Shown: positions 40,201 through 48,424, counted from the stretch's first letter. The stretch: 64,000 bases of DNA from Heliopora coerulea (GCA_030142905.1 JASJOG010000092.1:434001-498000), one strand, 5' to 3'. Made by a program: numbers and translations. Notes: generated by a model not told the origin, from the letters alone.

Positions 40201-43200
40201 GCAATATCTTCCTCATTTTGGCCATTCAAGGCAAAATCTAAGTGAGGTAACTGTTTATTTGTGCAAAAGTCAGCTGCTTCGCGTGCGTATTGCAGTAAAC
40301 ACTTGCGGTTCACATTCTCTTTGGCTAGTAGATCTCTGGGGTCAATGCAGTCCTGAACACAGCAGGAAAATGAGTTTAACAAAGTTATTACCGTTAAAAA
40401 AAATAATTAATTGACATTAATCAGATGTCTGCCTCTGCTAACTAAAAATCATCAAATAAGTATGGCACAAGTTATGTAATTGTATGGAACTATGTACTTT
40501 GCAGAAAGATAAGGATATTAACACTACTCCAAGTGAATCAAACCCATACCTGGCAAGTAGACAAAAACTCTACTTGACCATGGTTGGTATTTGAACCTGC
40601 AACCTTCCATTTTTGCTCTTCCAATGCTTGGACTAGTAAAAACCAATCAAGGGTTCAAATCCCAGCCACAGTCCAGTAGAGTTTTTCTCTACATGCCAGG
40701 TATGGGTTTAACTCACTTGGATTAGCATTAATATACTTAAGTATGGTACAGTATTTGGTAAAAATCTGGTTAATTCATGTCAGACTTGAGAGGTTTAAGG
40801 GGAAACCATTCCGTGTCCTATGTTGAAATTATCCAGTGGATTGCCAGCTATACAATGAACCTAACTGCACAATAAAAATACAAATTAGCTCATCTATTGA
40901 AAACATCAAGGAAACAAAATTCAAGTACAAGTTGAGATTAACAGCAAAGCTGTCTGGAAGCATAACATATTTTCATCATCAGATTGATAGAAATGACTCT
41001 TCATAGGCCACATAATTTCAGAATTCTCCTGGGGCATGCCCCAAGTGCCACCAAAAAAAGATCATACATTTAGCAATCAATTATTTGTTGCTTGGCTGTG
41101 GTCCCCTTTCAAAAACTCTGGCTCTATCCTAACATTACAAAGACTGTGTAGTTCAGCACAGTTGACTGCTATCCATAATGCTTCATATTTTACCAAAATT
41201 TCTGAGTAGCACAAATGAAATTAAACACTTGAGGAAAACAACAGATTTTTTTCAAAGTAAACATGTTTAGGCAAACTTATGCCATCTTCAGTACAATGTA
41301 AAACTAACAGACTATTTTCACACCACCAATTCTTCTCTTACACCATATCAGTAATCCATTTATCATGTAAATATAGTTCCTGTTTCACAATTAACATATC
41401 TCTCAGTAGTTCTCTCATTTGAGTAATTCATTAGATGAATCATATCTCTGGTATTTTAATTAGCATATCGTAATCACATATACAGCCTGCAAATAGTTTG
41501 TTAGTCTTATATTGTACTGAAGATGGCATAAGTTTGCTGAAACATGCTTACTTTGAAAAAATTTGTCATTTTCCTCAAGTGTTTAGCTTCATATTTTAAA
41601 GTAACTGGTTTGAACCCAGGAGAATTGGTACATGTTAGTGATGGTAGATTGTCCAGGTTACTATAGTCTTGAGAAAGACTGTTGGTGTCACCAACAGCCT
41701 TTCTCAAGACTATAGTAAGCTTCATGTTTTATTTATTCAAGTGAACTTCAGTGCTACCAACCTTCTTCAGTACACCCTTTGCAAGTAAACTTGTTTTCTT
41801 TGCTGTCATAACAAAGTAATGAGTCTCATCTTTATAATACACAATGTTTTCCAAATCAATCCCTGTTGCTTCTTTCAAGTCTTGAAAAAATCCCTGATTA
41901 AAAATAAAAGCAACTCCACTAATCTCTTCAACCCTAGCCTCAGCCTTTGTATTCCGATTTTGAAAGTTCATGGTAATAGCAATAGCTAATTTGCCACGGA
42001 ATTCCTTTCTCTTGAAACCTTTCAATGTGTGCCGGCGACCATCAGTACCAATTAGGACATCAAATTCAAATTTACTAACTGGATGATTTTCTGGTTTCAC
42101 TTCTGCTCTCCATCCCTTATCTGAAAAATTGACATTTCAGTACAAAAAGCTTTAATGATTACAGTATAATCCATTGTACTTAAGGACTTCATTTAATACT
42201 GTCCCATGCCAACTTCTAGTTCTAATTAGTTTTGTTGTTAAGAAATAGAAATTGTTTTGCTGTGTTTATGTAGCTTGATGCAAACACTAGGAGAAGGTTG
42301 GGAGAACTCAAAAGCTGCTATGTACACCTGGGACCGAAGGTCAAGGGTTTACACTGCCACTTAAGAGTTCTCCCAACCTCTCTGAGCATTTGTATCAGGC
42401 TATATAAACACTACAAAACAGTTTCTATTTCCTTAATAAAGTAAGCAAAGAACTAAGTAATAATTGTGAAAAACAAATTTTAATTTCATTATTGTATGGT
42501 AAGTTCTCCTTTGTATACCAATCAGAGTCTTCCAATTCATGTCAAGAACAAATCCAAGCATCAGTAAACCAATCACATCTTCCTGTTCACACCAGGAACA
42601 AATTCTGGTATCAAGCAGCACATGTGATGTCACAACTGTTTGCATAGCCTGGTATAAACATGGTAACTGACCAATCACTGCATGTGTAACAGGAAACTTG
42701 TTTTTTAATTTTGTATACAGAATAGTGACTGGCCCATCACGGACTTAGTAGACATTTAAGTACAGTAACTAGCTTGAAATCACATGTATTTGTAAATATC
42801 AACTGTTTCCACATCTCCCAACTGAAAGGTCTTACAATTTAACAGTAGACAACACACTCATGTTTGTCACCTTGGAACTGTTTATCTCACCTTCAGATGG
42901 CTCTTTCACTTTGACAAACATGCATGTATGATAAATTTGAACACCAAGGATAAGTGCAACCTTCAGAAGGATCAGCTGAAGTCGTCGTATACCTTTAAAA
43001 ATAACAGTATGAGGACCTGACTTAATGGATTAACTTGATGATATGGAGAATCCATGGAAACAGAGCTTGATAATTGTAAGATTAATAATGTTGTGATTCC
43101 TTTTGTGACAATATTATTAGGATTACAGGCAAACCTCCCACAGTTTGATATGCATGCTTATCTGACTCAATGCTGATCTGCAAAATAAGTGTTTTATTTC

Positions 43201-45056
43201 ACCATGATGCATAACAACAAACTTTTTTGGTGGGGATACTGAAATGATCAAGTTCAGCTTAAAATTAAAGAGTAATTCCTGACACTTTAAAACTCATTAA
43301 CAATTCAAAAGGAAAACATAAAAGAAAATCACAAGTGTTAAACCAATATTTCTATTAAGACCCATTCACTTTCCTTATCAAATTTTTCAGCTCAAAAAAC
43401 ATTTCCCAAGATTTCTTCTCCATAAGCACATAAAGGTGTTCATTTTAGATGTCATTTTAAAAGTCAAAATTTGTATAAAGTATTAAAATCAAAGCAAACT
43501 CCAAAAAGTAGAGTCACCTTGAAACTCAAGATTCAAGTTATAAATCAACAGACAATTTTAAACAATGACATTTTGATTTTATCTCATAGCATCATTCAGT
43601 CTTATGACTGTGTGAAATTGTGTCTCTCCAACTTGAATCTCAACTTTCAAGATAACTTTCCTTTTCAGAATTTGTTCTGTTTTATAATTATATTCTATTC
43701 AGTCTGAATAATGACTGGATAAATCCTAATGAGGTAAATGGAAAAATTCACAAATAAATGATTGTGCAGGGTAAATATCCCCCAACATCAGTACCTAGTT
43801 TCCCTGTCCACTTGAAGGAGAGTATACCTCTTCTAATGCAACCTAACTGTGACCACAAGTCACCATGAAGAACCAACAAATGTACGATATCAATAAGTAT
43901 AGAAACACCAAATCAAGGTTGTAAACTTTTAACCTTTAATCCTGAGAAGCCCTTCCTAAGCTGAATAAAATTGTCCAGCAGATATCAAAATAAGAGAGGT
44001 GTTAATTAGGGATTAAAGGTTACAAAATCTGCAAGGCGTTGGCATTGGTGAGATGGGTTGGGTACCTTCAATTCTTCTCTGGTTCACCGAACTATAAATG
44101 TTGATAAAAATTCAATTTCTCTCACCAATGAACAATGTTTTGTCTGAAAGACCTAACTTGAACTCAAGTGCTTTTTAATCAGAAAGGGAAATCCATCAGG
44201 AACTTTAGGAATTACACTCGGAATTTTAAATACTGAGTCGATGAAAAAAAGACATGACAGGACGTGTCCAAAAAAAGATCTGAATAATGACCCTTTGAGT
44301 AACAACGAGGGATTCTTATATAATACTTAAATCCCTCCAAATACTTGGAAACAGTCCTTTGTTTGTAATTGTCTGGAAGTTGGCTCAATTTTCCCATAGT
44401 TCAGCAAAGAAACGATACTGTTTCTAAGATAAAAGAAGATAAATTGTGCCTATCTCGAAAATTAAACCGAAAGATTACGCAGTCTGACAATAAGGACCTA
44501 TTGGTAAATCCAATATACCAATTCTTTCTTTGACTAACTTCTCAAAATTAATGTTAAAATACCTACTTATATGATCCAAGGTTCCGGCACAAAATCTTCC
44601 AAAGAACTTCTTGGCTCCCAAGTTTTTTAAATCGTATATTAAAAAAGGCCAAAGATGAAGTACATTATTGCGAGAGAAACTGTCTCGTTTCTCAGTTACG
44701 ACAACAGTTGCACCGAGCAACGCAGCTTCGATAGCAAATCTTAAACCACAGGGTCCACAGCCAATAACTAATACTTTGTTCTTGCTGCATGGCTTTTTAT
44801 TGTACGTTGCATTCCCTGCTCTTTTGTCAAGCTTTTTCCAAAGGGTTTGACACTTCCACGATGTCAGTCGTTCCTTCAAGTTTTGAAAGACAGTCCGATG
44901 TTCGCTTGGATCAATGTTGACACTTGAACAAAGGTTTGAAAACACTTCCAGAGTCTCTAGCAACCCTGAAGCATTAATAAAGGCATCAAATAGAGCATCA
45001 GGATCAAGTTTTGATAAATCTTTTTCGGATCCTTTACCAGTTTCAGTAGCTGCCAT
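17664..45056 (-). CDS. MICAL: MICAL-type F-actin methionine monooxygenase (18 exons recognised)
   Basis: MICAL oxidises actin methionines and depolymerises F-actin, downstream of semaphorin/plexin and Rab signals. Exons, 5' to 3' on the minus strand: 44567-45056, 42891-42992, 41762-42120, 40095-40352, 39229-39580, 38345-38483, 37705-37753, 36326-36467, 35818-35927, 35474-35548, 34757-34960, 33874-34144, 32005-32916, 30503-30820, 29855-29979, 28390-28591, 18786-18859, 17664-17772. The first 16 join in phase. Exon 17 needs one incoming base in a different phase, so at least one exon is missing between 18860 and 28389. The start is ATG at 45056 ([19 protein letters not shown]); the longer frame upstream starts with TTG. 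After the last listed exon either a GTGTGT donor is used or the frame runs to a nearby TGA, so the 3' end is uncertain. About 1430 residues are accounted for. Order: FAD monooxygenase, CH, LIM, long linker, bMERB. Confidence 0.93.
18066..18640 (+). repeat. Long polypurine (GA-rich) tract
   Basis: About 575 bp of almost pure A/G on the plus strand, hence polypyrimidine on the MICAL coding strand, in the intron between exons 18786-18859 and 17664-17772. Units vary around GGGAGAAAGAGG. It creates long false Ser/Phe/Leu/Pro frames on the other strand. Mirror-like purine runs could form triplex (H-)DNA. Confidence 0.92.
18657..18718. repeat. Perfect 29-bp inverted repeat, 4-nt loop
   Basis: The left arm 18657-18685 and right arm 18690-18718 are exact reverse complements, with CATT between them. 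In RNA either strand would make a perfect 29-bp hairpin. It lies 67 bp after the MICAL exon 17 donor in transcript orientation. Confidence 0.97.
18942..19137. mobile_element. MITE-like element with ~35-bp terminal inverted repeats
   Basis: The left end (AGGCCTTTCCACACGATACG, ATTGTCGTACAC) pairs with the right end (GTGTACGACAGTCGTATCGT, GTAAATGGACCCTTA). It is about 195 bp long with no coding sequence. Its end style (GGGCC..TTTACACG) resembles the element at 33638-33832. Confidence 0.75.
19439..19556. repeat. Inverted repeat with ~32-bp arms
   Basis: The arm at 19445-19476 (CCTCGAGTGTCTAGATATTT..) pairs with 19519-19550 (..AAATATCTAGACACTCGAG). The inner part also pairs weakly (CCGGGACCTGCTGC / GCAACAGGGCCCGG), so the whole block folds into one long stem. 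Probably a short fold-back MITE. Confidence 0.85.
20082..20390. repeat. Fold-back element with a telomeric repeat at its apex
   Basis: The left arm (ATATGGCTGCC, GGAGGAATTGCACCGACCTG, CATTGGACAATAGGAATAAT, TTCATTCTTTAAAAGCCCTG) pairs imperfectly with the right arm (GGGATTTTAAAGAATGAACT, TATTCTTATTGTCTAATCAC, CTCGGTGCAATTCCTCC). Between them lies AACCCT repeated about six times. Confidence 0.85.
20213..20252 (+). repeat. Interstitial telomeric repeat (CCCTAA)n
   Basis: Six near-perfect copies of AACCCT, the complement of the metazoan telomere unit TTAGGG, followed at once by TTGGGTTAA. The position inside a gene intron rules out a chromosome end. Confidence 0.95.
21334..21843 (-). CDS. Shisa-like (STMC6-type) small membrane protein A, nested in a MICAL intron
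   Basis: A single-exon frame of 169 residues with a true ATG at 21843 and a TGA stop. Residues 1-32 are a hydrophobic signal peptide. An extracellular module has six cysteines in the pattern C-x6-C-x4-CC-x4-C-x3-C ([20 protein letters not shown]). One TM helix follows at about 63-92 ([20 protein letters not shown], then TFCCLCWC), then an acidic, polar cytosolic tail. It is paralogous to the frame at 24306-24734, sharing the Cys pattern and VLFWVTFC / VMFWVTFC at the membrane exit. The layout matches the Shisa/WBP1/VOPP1/CYYR1 superfamily of transmembrane adaptors. I see no PPxY motif in its tail. The exact family member is not decided. Confidence 0.75.
   Translation of the reverse strand: MSGMTGRSFGGQLLFYWLYLCYFLWFFVEESSACEDSYHCRLGQHCCEDNNCKPTCHSDHKGNVAIIIGIVTAVAVGNVLFWVTFCCLCWCQSGKKHSFRYRPFSDKQTEEDIAIDDDDRRNVSCDAEVDSRREEIELSGIVIKNPNTNSNSNATPEARQPGESSSTAL
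24306..24734 (-). CDS. Shisa-like (STMC6-type) small membrane protein B, nested in a MICAL intron
   Basis: A single exon of 142 residues. The start is ATG at 24734 ([20 protein letters not shown], a clear signal peptide with cleavage expected after Ala-Gln); the longer upstream frame opens with TTG. The mature ectodomain has six Cys ([23 protein letters not shown]). A TM segment [19 protein letters not shown] is followed by [11 protein letters not shown] (stop-transfer) and a Pro/Gln/Val-rich tail ending [15 protein letters not shown] is a PY motif for WW domains such as those of NEDD4 ligases. This combination is the hallmark of Shisa/WBP1-like adaptors. It lies 2.5 kb from paralog A on the same strand, so a local duplication is likely. 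Confidence 0.78.
   Translation of the reverse strand: MQWTTCLVVFLLGCGVTNAQDCDYSYDCGSLESCCDGICLSSCDDSGLATGTLIIIIVFAVAFKVMFWVTFCYCRRRRIYRGITFRQFQNAPTTVVVSQSTNTYCQPPVQQHPGIVFPQHNVPEQGNVAVTPNIPPPEYREN
24890..25730 (+). other. Unassigned stretch with a short ORF and LTR-like end
   Basis: A frame open from 24907 to 25317 (136 codons, first codon TTG, first ATG near 25055) has no family motif I know. It is followed by TATATAAACC, several AATAAA-like signals (about 25590-25608) and a non-AT-rich piece CCAAGAACCTTGGTGCGGTG. This looks like part of a retroelement or a solo LTR, but I found no paired repeat. Confidence 0.25.
25876..26008. mobile_element. Fold-back MITE
   Basis: The outer arms TATAAAGAGTCGTTCTCTGA / TCAGAGAATGACTCTTTATA and inner arms TCGACTGTCTGACTACAGTC / GACTGTAGCCAGACAGTCGA surround a CCCGTT-type loop. 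The left side has an extra unpaired insertion. No coding sequence. Confidence 0.85.
27390..27548. repeat. Dispersed repeat, second copy
   Basis: Closely matches 14858-15015 in the same orientation: shared CAGTATTTAGAAAT, TTACAGCTGAATTTT, TTTCGGCTAGATTTTCGCC and CTGGTTCGTTTGAGAAGTAA. A partial match to its left part lies at 27092-27140. Both main copies are followed by CTCATTAAT-type sequence. Confidence 0.8.
27815..28122. mobile_element. Mariner-like MITE (CAGGGTGTCC... TIRs)
   Basis: The left terminus CAGGGTGTCCAAAAAAACCG AAAACTATTGAAATCACC is mirrored at the right by GGTTTTTTTGGGACACCCTG and TAAGTGATTTCAATACTTTT. Inner parts also pair (AATTTGAATGCC / GGCATTCAAATTT). TA flanks both ends within the surrounding TACA/TATA. 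About 308 bp with no transposase, so non-autonomous. Confidence 0.85.
28737..29163. mobile_element. Inverted SINE pair with tRNA-like parts
   Basis: The outer arms CATGAAGCTACTGTCACTTA..TTTATGAACGCAACTT and AAGTTGCGTTCATAAACTTT..GTAGCTTCATG enclose an antisense tRNA-like unit at about 28790-28850 (A box TAGCTCAACAGGTAGAGC, B box GGTGCGAGTTCAAATCC) and a second sense 3' half at about 28945-28990. An inner hairpin lies around 29030-29103 (CATTACCCAGCGTTTCGACA / TGTCGAAACGTTGGGTAATG). Confidence 0.82.
31262..31347 (+). repeat. tRNA-derived SINE fragment
   Basis: An A-box-like TGGCTCAACTGGTGGAGC and a B-box-like GATGTGAGTTGGAGTC with tRNA spacing, without an intact acceptor stem. Similar fragments lie at 23833-23905, 37567-37640 and 52714-52790. 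Confidence 0.6.
31373..31823. mobile_element. Long inverted repeat (~185-bp arms), each arm with a tRNA-like unit
   Basis: The arms at 31373-31557 and 31632-31823 are near-identical reverse complements, separated by about 74 bp. Each has a 72-nt tRNA-like unit: 31418-31489 (minus) and 31700-31771 (plus). The acceptor stem (GTCTTTG with CAAGGAC or CAGGGAC), D arm (GCTCAATGGTTAGAGC) and T arm (GGTTCGATTCC) pair well. Base 33 is C instead of T and one anticodon-stem pair is broken, so these are tRNA-derived pseudogenes and are not called as tRNA genes. Confidence 0.88.
33638..33832 (+). mobile_element. MITE with ends GGGCTGTTTACACG / CGTGTAACCGGCCC
   Basis: About 195 bp, non-coding, with imperfect TIRs around GGGC(T/C)G(T/G)TTACACG. 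It lies in the MICAL intron between exons 12 and 13. A diverged copy in the opposite orientation is at 37811-38006. Confidence 0.8.
33874..34144 (-). other. MICAL: MICAL exon 12: LIM domain
   Basis: One LIM domain with zinc ligands in [35 protein letters not shown] and [10 protein letters not shown]. Phase requires the acceptor at 34145-34146, giving the exon start [13 protein letters not shown]; the nearer AG before GAGACAG would break the frame. A long CAA/CAG repeat begins about 30 bp upstream of this acceptor in transcript orientation. Confidence 0.92.
34175..34720 (+). repeat. CAA/CAG trinucleotide array
   Basis: About 545 bp of AACAACAAC and CAGCAGCAA with point variants and an internal duplication (a block with AATACCAACAGGAGCAACAG and GTAATAGCAACGATCACAAC occurs twice). 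It lies in the MICAL intron between exon 11 (34757-34960) and the LIM exon (33874-34144). The open frames over it (poly-Asn/Thr, poly-Leu) are artefacts. Confidence 0.95.
35240..35380 (+). repeat. GACACA-type degenerate simple repeat
   Basis: A degenerate run of ACACAGACACAGATACAGA units inside a MICAL intron. Open-frame content is an artefact of the repeat. Confidence 0.7.
36880..37210. repeat. Fold-back element with dispersed hairpin motif
   Basis: Contains the GTGCTTTATCGG...CCGAGTGTTTTGGATCGGATAA hairpin at 36938-37012 and is flanked by TTTTTCCTCATGAATT and TTTTCCTTATGAATT, the same edge motif (reverse AATTCATGAGGAAAA) found beside other copies. Confidence 0.65.
37291..37488. mobile_element. 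Inverted SINE pair with tRNA halves
   Basis: The left arm (AGAGATGAAAGATCGTCAAT, GAGCCCCAGACGGGGATCGA) pairs with the right arm (TTCGATCCCCGTCTGGGGTT, GACGATCTTTCATCTCTC). The left arm includes an antisense tRNA-like unit up to the A-box side (GGTGAGACGCTCTAA); the right arm keeps only the T-arm side. Confidence 0.85.
37811..38006 (-). mobile_element. Inverted second copy of the 33638-33832 MITE
   Basis: Its reverse complement aligns along its whole length with 33638-33832 (shared GGAGTATGT, ACTGACGAGAG, ATCTTGC.GCATAGACTGT, CATACACCAGGATGACAA). The two copies flank MICAL exons 7-12. Confidence 0.85.
38928..39112 (+). repeat. 21-bp minisatellite
   Basis: About eight to nine copies of a 21-bp unit of the form AATCCAAAAACGAACAAACTC or TATCCACAAACGTGCAAACCC. 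The unit is a multiple of 3, so it yields long false frames on both strands. It lies in the MICAL intron between exons 5 and 6. Confidence 0.92.
39730..40050 (+). repeat. 18-bp G-rich minisatellite
   Basis: About 14-17 copies of GAGGTGGAGATGGGGAAG with growing divergence to the right. It lies in the MICAL intron between exons 4 and 5 and ends about 45 bp from exon 4. Runs of GG/GGGG every few bases make G-quadruplexes possible on the plus strand. Confidence 0.93.
40516..40732. mobile_element. Inverted SINE-like pair
   Basis: The left arm (CTCCAAGTGAATCAAACCCA, TACCTGGCAAGTAGACAAAA) pairs with the right arm (CTCTACATGCCAGGTATGGG, TTTAACTCACTTGGATTAG). A B-box-like GGGTTCAAATCCC sits in the right arm and its antisense (GGTATTTGAACCTGC) in the left. 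Confidence 0.82.
41221..41588. mobile_element. Fold-back element with ~90-bp arms and ~175-bp spacer
   Basis: The left arm (CACTTGAGGAAAACAACAGA, GGCAAACTTATGCCATCTTC, AGTACAATGTAAAACTAACA) is the imperfect reverse complement of 41493-41588. It lies in a MICAL intron. No coding sequence. Confidence 0.82.
41654..41715. repeat. Near-perfect hairpin
   Basis: TTACTATAGTCTTGAGAAAG ACTGTTGGTG is followed by CACCAACAGCCTTTCTCAAG ACTATAGTAA. The stem is about 30 bp with almost no loop. It ends about 45 bp downstream of MICAL exon 3 in transcript orientation. Confidence 0.92.
42241..42433. mobile_element. Fold-back MITE with SINE-like B-box
   Basis: The arms GAAATAGAAATTGTTTTGCT / CAAAACAGTTTCTATTTCC and GGTTGGGAGAACTC / GAGTTCTCCCAACC enclose CCGAAGGTCAAGGGTTTACA, loosely like a tRNA B-box region. 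It lies in a MICAL intron. Confidence 0.78.
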
Positions 45057-45529
45057 AGTCCGACCTTGACGTTCGACTCCGATATTCAACGCACAATGTT
45101 ACCAAAATTTTCAAGACTATAACTCCAGACTTCGACCCTTAAGACTGGCATTCTTGAATTTAATGTCTTGATGAATTGTAGACGATGGACAAGGTCTTGT
45201 CTTTCTCGATAAGTAGTCTTTTTCGCCGAATGTTTTCCCAGGTGAGACCGAACCATAAACAAACGATACAATCGGGAGTCGAGACTTTGGCCCGCGCGAA
45301 ATTTCCCCATTTCCGGAATTGCCAAAGACGCAGCGCAGGAGGTGACCTTGGGGAAAGCACGTGTCAAGCCTACTTCCGGTGGTTTCTTCAGTCTGTTGAA
45401 GTCGTAAAAAGTTGTCCAAAAATCAGTTGCGCTGCAAAATATATCTTTGAGTCAGTTTGATTTTCTTCAGAGCAACTACATAATAGTGGACGGATAAATC
45501 AACAAATAAGATATGCGGATATGAAATGA
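45057..45529 (-). promoter_or_regulatory. Presumed MICAL 5' region
   Basis: Sequence upstream of the MICAL ATG, more GC-rich than its surroundings around 45290-45360 (GCGCG, CGCAGCGCAGG). No TATA box is evident. No upstream exon could be verified; open frames here on both strands have no motif. Confidence 0.35.
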
Positions 45530-45910
45530 AAAGGGAAGGGAAGGGAAGGGAAGGGAAAGGAAAGGAAGAGATGGGAAGGGAAGGAGAGGGAAGGTAAGGG
45601 AATGAGAGGGAAGGTAAGGGAATGAGAGGGAAGGTGAGGGAATGAGAGGGAAGGTGAAGGAATGAGAGGGAAGGTGAGGGAATGAGAGGGAAGGTGAGGG
45701 AATGAGAGGGAAGGAAAGGGAAGGAGAGGGAAGGAGAGGGAAGGTGGGGGAATGAGGGAAGGAAAGGGAGAAAAAGAAAGGAAAAGAAATGGAAAGAAAA
45801 GGAATGGAAAGGAAACAAAGGGAATGATAAGGAACGGAAAGATAAATATATAAAAGAAAAGAAAAGGAAAGGAAGTATAAGAAATGATAGGAAAGGAAGG
45901 GAAAAGGAAA
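45530..45910 (+). repeat. Polypurine minisatellite (GGGAA / AATGAGAGGGAAGGTGAGGG)
   Basis: About 380 bp of purines on the plus strand: first (GGGAA)n, then about six copies of a 20-bp unit AATGAGAGGGAAGGTGAGGG, then decaying GAAAAG. It lies about 470 bp upstream of the MICAL start codon. Open frames on the other strand (Phe/Pro/Ser-rich) are artefacts. Confidence 0.93.
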
Positions 45911-48205
45911 AAAATGAATAGACATAAAACACATATTATTCTAAAGTTCCAAACTGCCAATTCAGTATTTACTTTTCCCACTTCAGTTATCCTAAATTGA
46001 ATCCAACAAGCGATAAAATGAATAAAAAAAAAGTCGGCATTACCTATTCAAGCATTATCCTTTAAAGTTACATCAGCTCAGCAGACAAAGTTTTAAGAAT
46101 ACCATGAAAGCGGTGATAAGCAGGAGCATAAGTATCGAATGGACATATGGGGTCACGGACTCGAATATTACCTAGAAACAAATTCTCAACTTGCCAAAAA
46201 TCGAAAAATAGTCAATCTAATCAATCTCTTTTTCGTTCATGAAATAATGGAATATAAAATTATCTGAAAAACCTGGCAATGTGCGATGGCACACTAATAA
46301 CAAACTAACCACGCGACACCTGCCAACTGTCGATTATCATCCAGCCTGGAGGAAATAAACTCCAATTAAAGTCGTCTTTAAATTATTCTTTTTGGGAAAG
46401 AAGGTATATACATAAATGCTCATGTCGGTTCCTGTGAAGCCAATTTTTCAATCATCAACACGAAATTAGCAAAATTAATGACTATTTCCAGACCATTTTA
46501 ATATTTGTAAATGAGGACATACTAATAATGAAACTTCCGACCATTAGTATCACACATGCTCTATATTTTATCACTCCCTCACAAAGGTTATCCCACGGCA
46601 TGGTCGGACCGCGACATCATGCACAATTAATATCTGCGCAAATAATTTTAACATTATCCTCGAATAATTTGTGCCAACAGTAAGAGTCGTCAGGAATATC
46701 GCCAGAAATTTTAAACATTTTCATTCTTGCACGGCTGGAACATAGTGCACCATTTCTGAACAATAGACCTCCATTAAATTAACCGTTCTCTGACTTTGTT
46801 AAATCCCTCTGGTGACCAAACGAAGCGTTTTTTTTTTCCGCTCGGCACTGCTATTGAATATTGTATATTAGTAGGCTCAAACTCTGTTTCTAAGATGACA
46901 GAACTAGACATTATAATACAGTGAAGGATAAGTAACAATAGACAGTTCTACTGCGCGGGTATCAACGAGTATCCGTACTGATTTGCTGCTCACCAACAAA
47001 AATTCTAAAGTCCTAACCTGGGTAGTATATTCTTACTTTGAAAATACCGCACGTAGGACAACGAAACGTCACTAAATATTTCTTAAACATGTCTGTATAA
47101 TATTCAATTCATTCCTCAGATAGTCTCTTTTAAAAGTATTTTGACCTGGGCTGAAAACTCTCACAGAAAGAGCAGAGGTATAAACCTCAACCTCAGTTAA
47201 CACCCATAAAGATTGAGGAAGAACACGTCAAGCAATACTGTGTCTACAAGCACTTCGAGTTCGTTCTAAATTTTAGTGGTACATTATAGACATACTCTAA
47301 AATTTAAAGCCTACAGCGATACCTTCGTCTGCTAGCTAGAGAACTAAGAATGAAAACTTGGAATTAGCATAAAAAGAACACTACAGATACAACTTATGAA
47401 ACTTTAAAATTAACATTTTTAAACATATGTCTCTCCTCAATTACGTTTCACGAGACAAAAAATAAATAAAATATCGTCTTCTAAAGAAAACAATTACAAT
47501 AGTTTCTACAAGCTTATACTCCCACCAAGTTCACGCAAGTGATGAGTTACTAAATGTCTGCTCACTCTAGGCCAGAGTTATTTTTGAAGCCTGATACAGT
47601 TTATCCAAACATGAGTTACGTTCGAGAGCTCTAATTAAGTGGAATTCAAAGTGTAAGGTTAGAAGATTTGACTTCAAGTTCGTCTAAAGTCTGCCTATGT
47701 CCGCTTATGACGTTACAAAAACGTCCTTGAAAACCCAATCACTTTGTCAAAAATTCTTAGCAGACTTCAAATTTAAAAAATACAAAGAAAAAACACAAAA
47801 GACAAACACTTTGAACGTCTAATTAACTATATCAAAAAAGACGCCGCAATGCCCACATGTTTGCTTGTTTAACACATTTCGCTTGTCCAAAAAAATACTT
47901 TTTTTGGTGAAATCTATTCATAAAATTTTAACGATGCGTAGAGGAAAATTAACGAAGTTTATCATTTGCCGCTCGTCATGTAAATTATATTGACAGAATA
48001 AGAAGTATAAATTGTAAATGGTCATTTTGCTCGAAGCCATATTGTCACTGCCCTGTGATTAGATAAGTAGGTTGACCACAGAAAAGTACGAACCTTTTTT
48101 TACTAACGTAGAGAATCTTTTTTTGATATTTTGAAGATTCAGGAGGGCAATTGCTGTAATTTTTGTTTTCTTGCTCATCATACGTTCCTGCTTTGTGGTT
48201 TGTAG
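45911..48205. other. Gene-free AT-rich region
   Basis: About 2.3 kb without a supported exon, tandem array or long inverted repeat. The right end would hold the promoter and a possible 5'-UTR exon of the RWamide-like gene; a good acceptor (TTTGTGGTTTGTAG) sits at 48192-48205. Confidence 0.5.
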
Positions 48206-48424
48206 GTTATGGATGTGAAAGGTTTGGCAGCTGTTCTACTGCTTGCGTTAGTTGTAAGCTGCGTGGTGGAAAACTCAGACGGACAGAATTTGCGCTGGGG
48301 TAAAAGAGATGATTTGAAGACAGAGTTTAAAGAATGGCTGAAACGTGCCTTTTTGGAGGAAAACTATGCAAGAGAACATGAACATGCCAGTAAGTGTAAA
48401 GAGAAGTTATTTGAGATCAATTGA
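48206..48424 (+). CDS. Antho-RWamide-like neuropeptide precursor
   Basis: ATG at 48209, 71 residues. Residues 1-25 are a signal peptide with core LAAVLLLALVVSCVV, ending ENSDG. Directly after it comes QNLRWGKR (26-33): Gln for pyroglutamate, LRW, Gly as amide donor and a Lys-Arg cleavage site. The expected product is pGlu-Asn-Leu-Arg-Trp-amide, the same plan as the anemone Antho-RWamides I and II (pGlu-Ser- and pGlu-Gly-Leu-Arg-Trp-amide). Only one copy is present. The rest (DDLKTEFKEWLKRAFLEENY..) is a charged amphipathic spacer with a second Lys-Arg but no amidation Gly. A 3' splice site ends 3 bp before the ATG, so a 5'-UTR exon is likely. A strong GTAAGT donor at 48390 could replace the last 11 residues with another exon that I did not find. 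Family by motif; hormone role inferred. Confidence 0.72.
   Translation, partial: VMDVKGLAAVLLLALVVSCVVENSDGQNLRWGKRDDLKTEFKEWLKRAFLEENYAREHEHASKCKEKLFEIN

Larger units (their letters stand above)
39229..45056 (-). other. MICAL: MICAL exons 1-5: FAD monooxygenase domain
   Basis: About 520 residues. The FAD-binding GxGxxG is intact ([20 protein letters not shown], Gly99-Gly104), followed by the MICAL signatures [17 protein letters not shown] and [18 protein letters not shown]. Later blocks are [88 protein letters not shown] and [13 protein letters not shown]. The domain ends in [19 protein letters not shown]. All hallmark blocks are present, so activity is expected. Confidence 0.93.

Noticed and set aside
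45054..45089. Longer MICAL N-terminus (11 extra residues)
   Set aside because: The extension starts with TTG; the first ATG gives MAATETGKG and is preferred.
45423..45981. Overlapping Phe/Pro/Ser-rich minus-strand frames in all three phases
   Set aside because: All three frames open over the same purine minisatellite, which is expected of a stop-free repeat and not of a gene.
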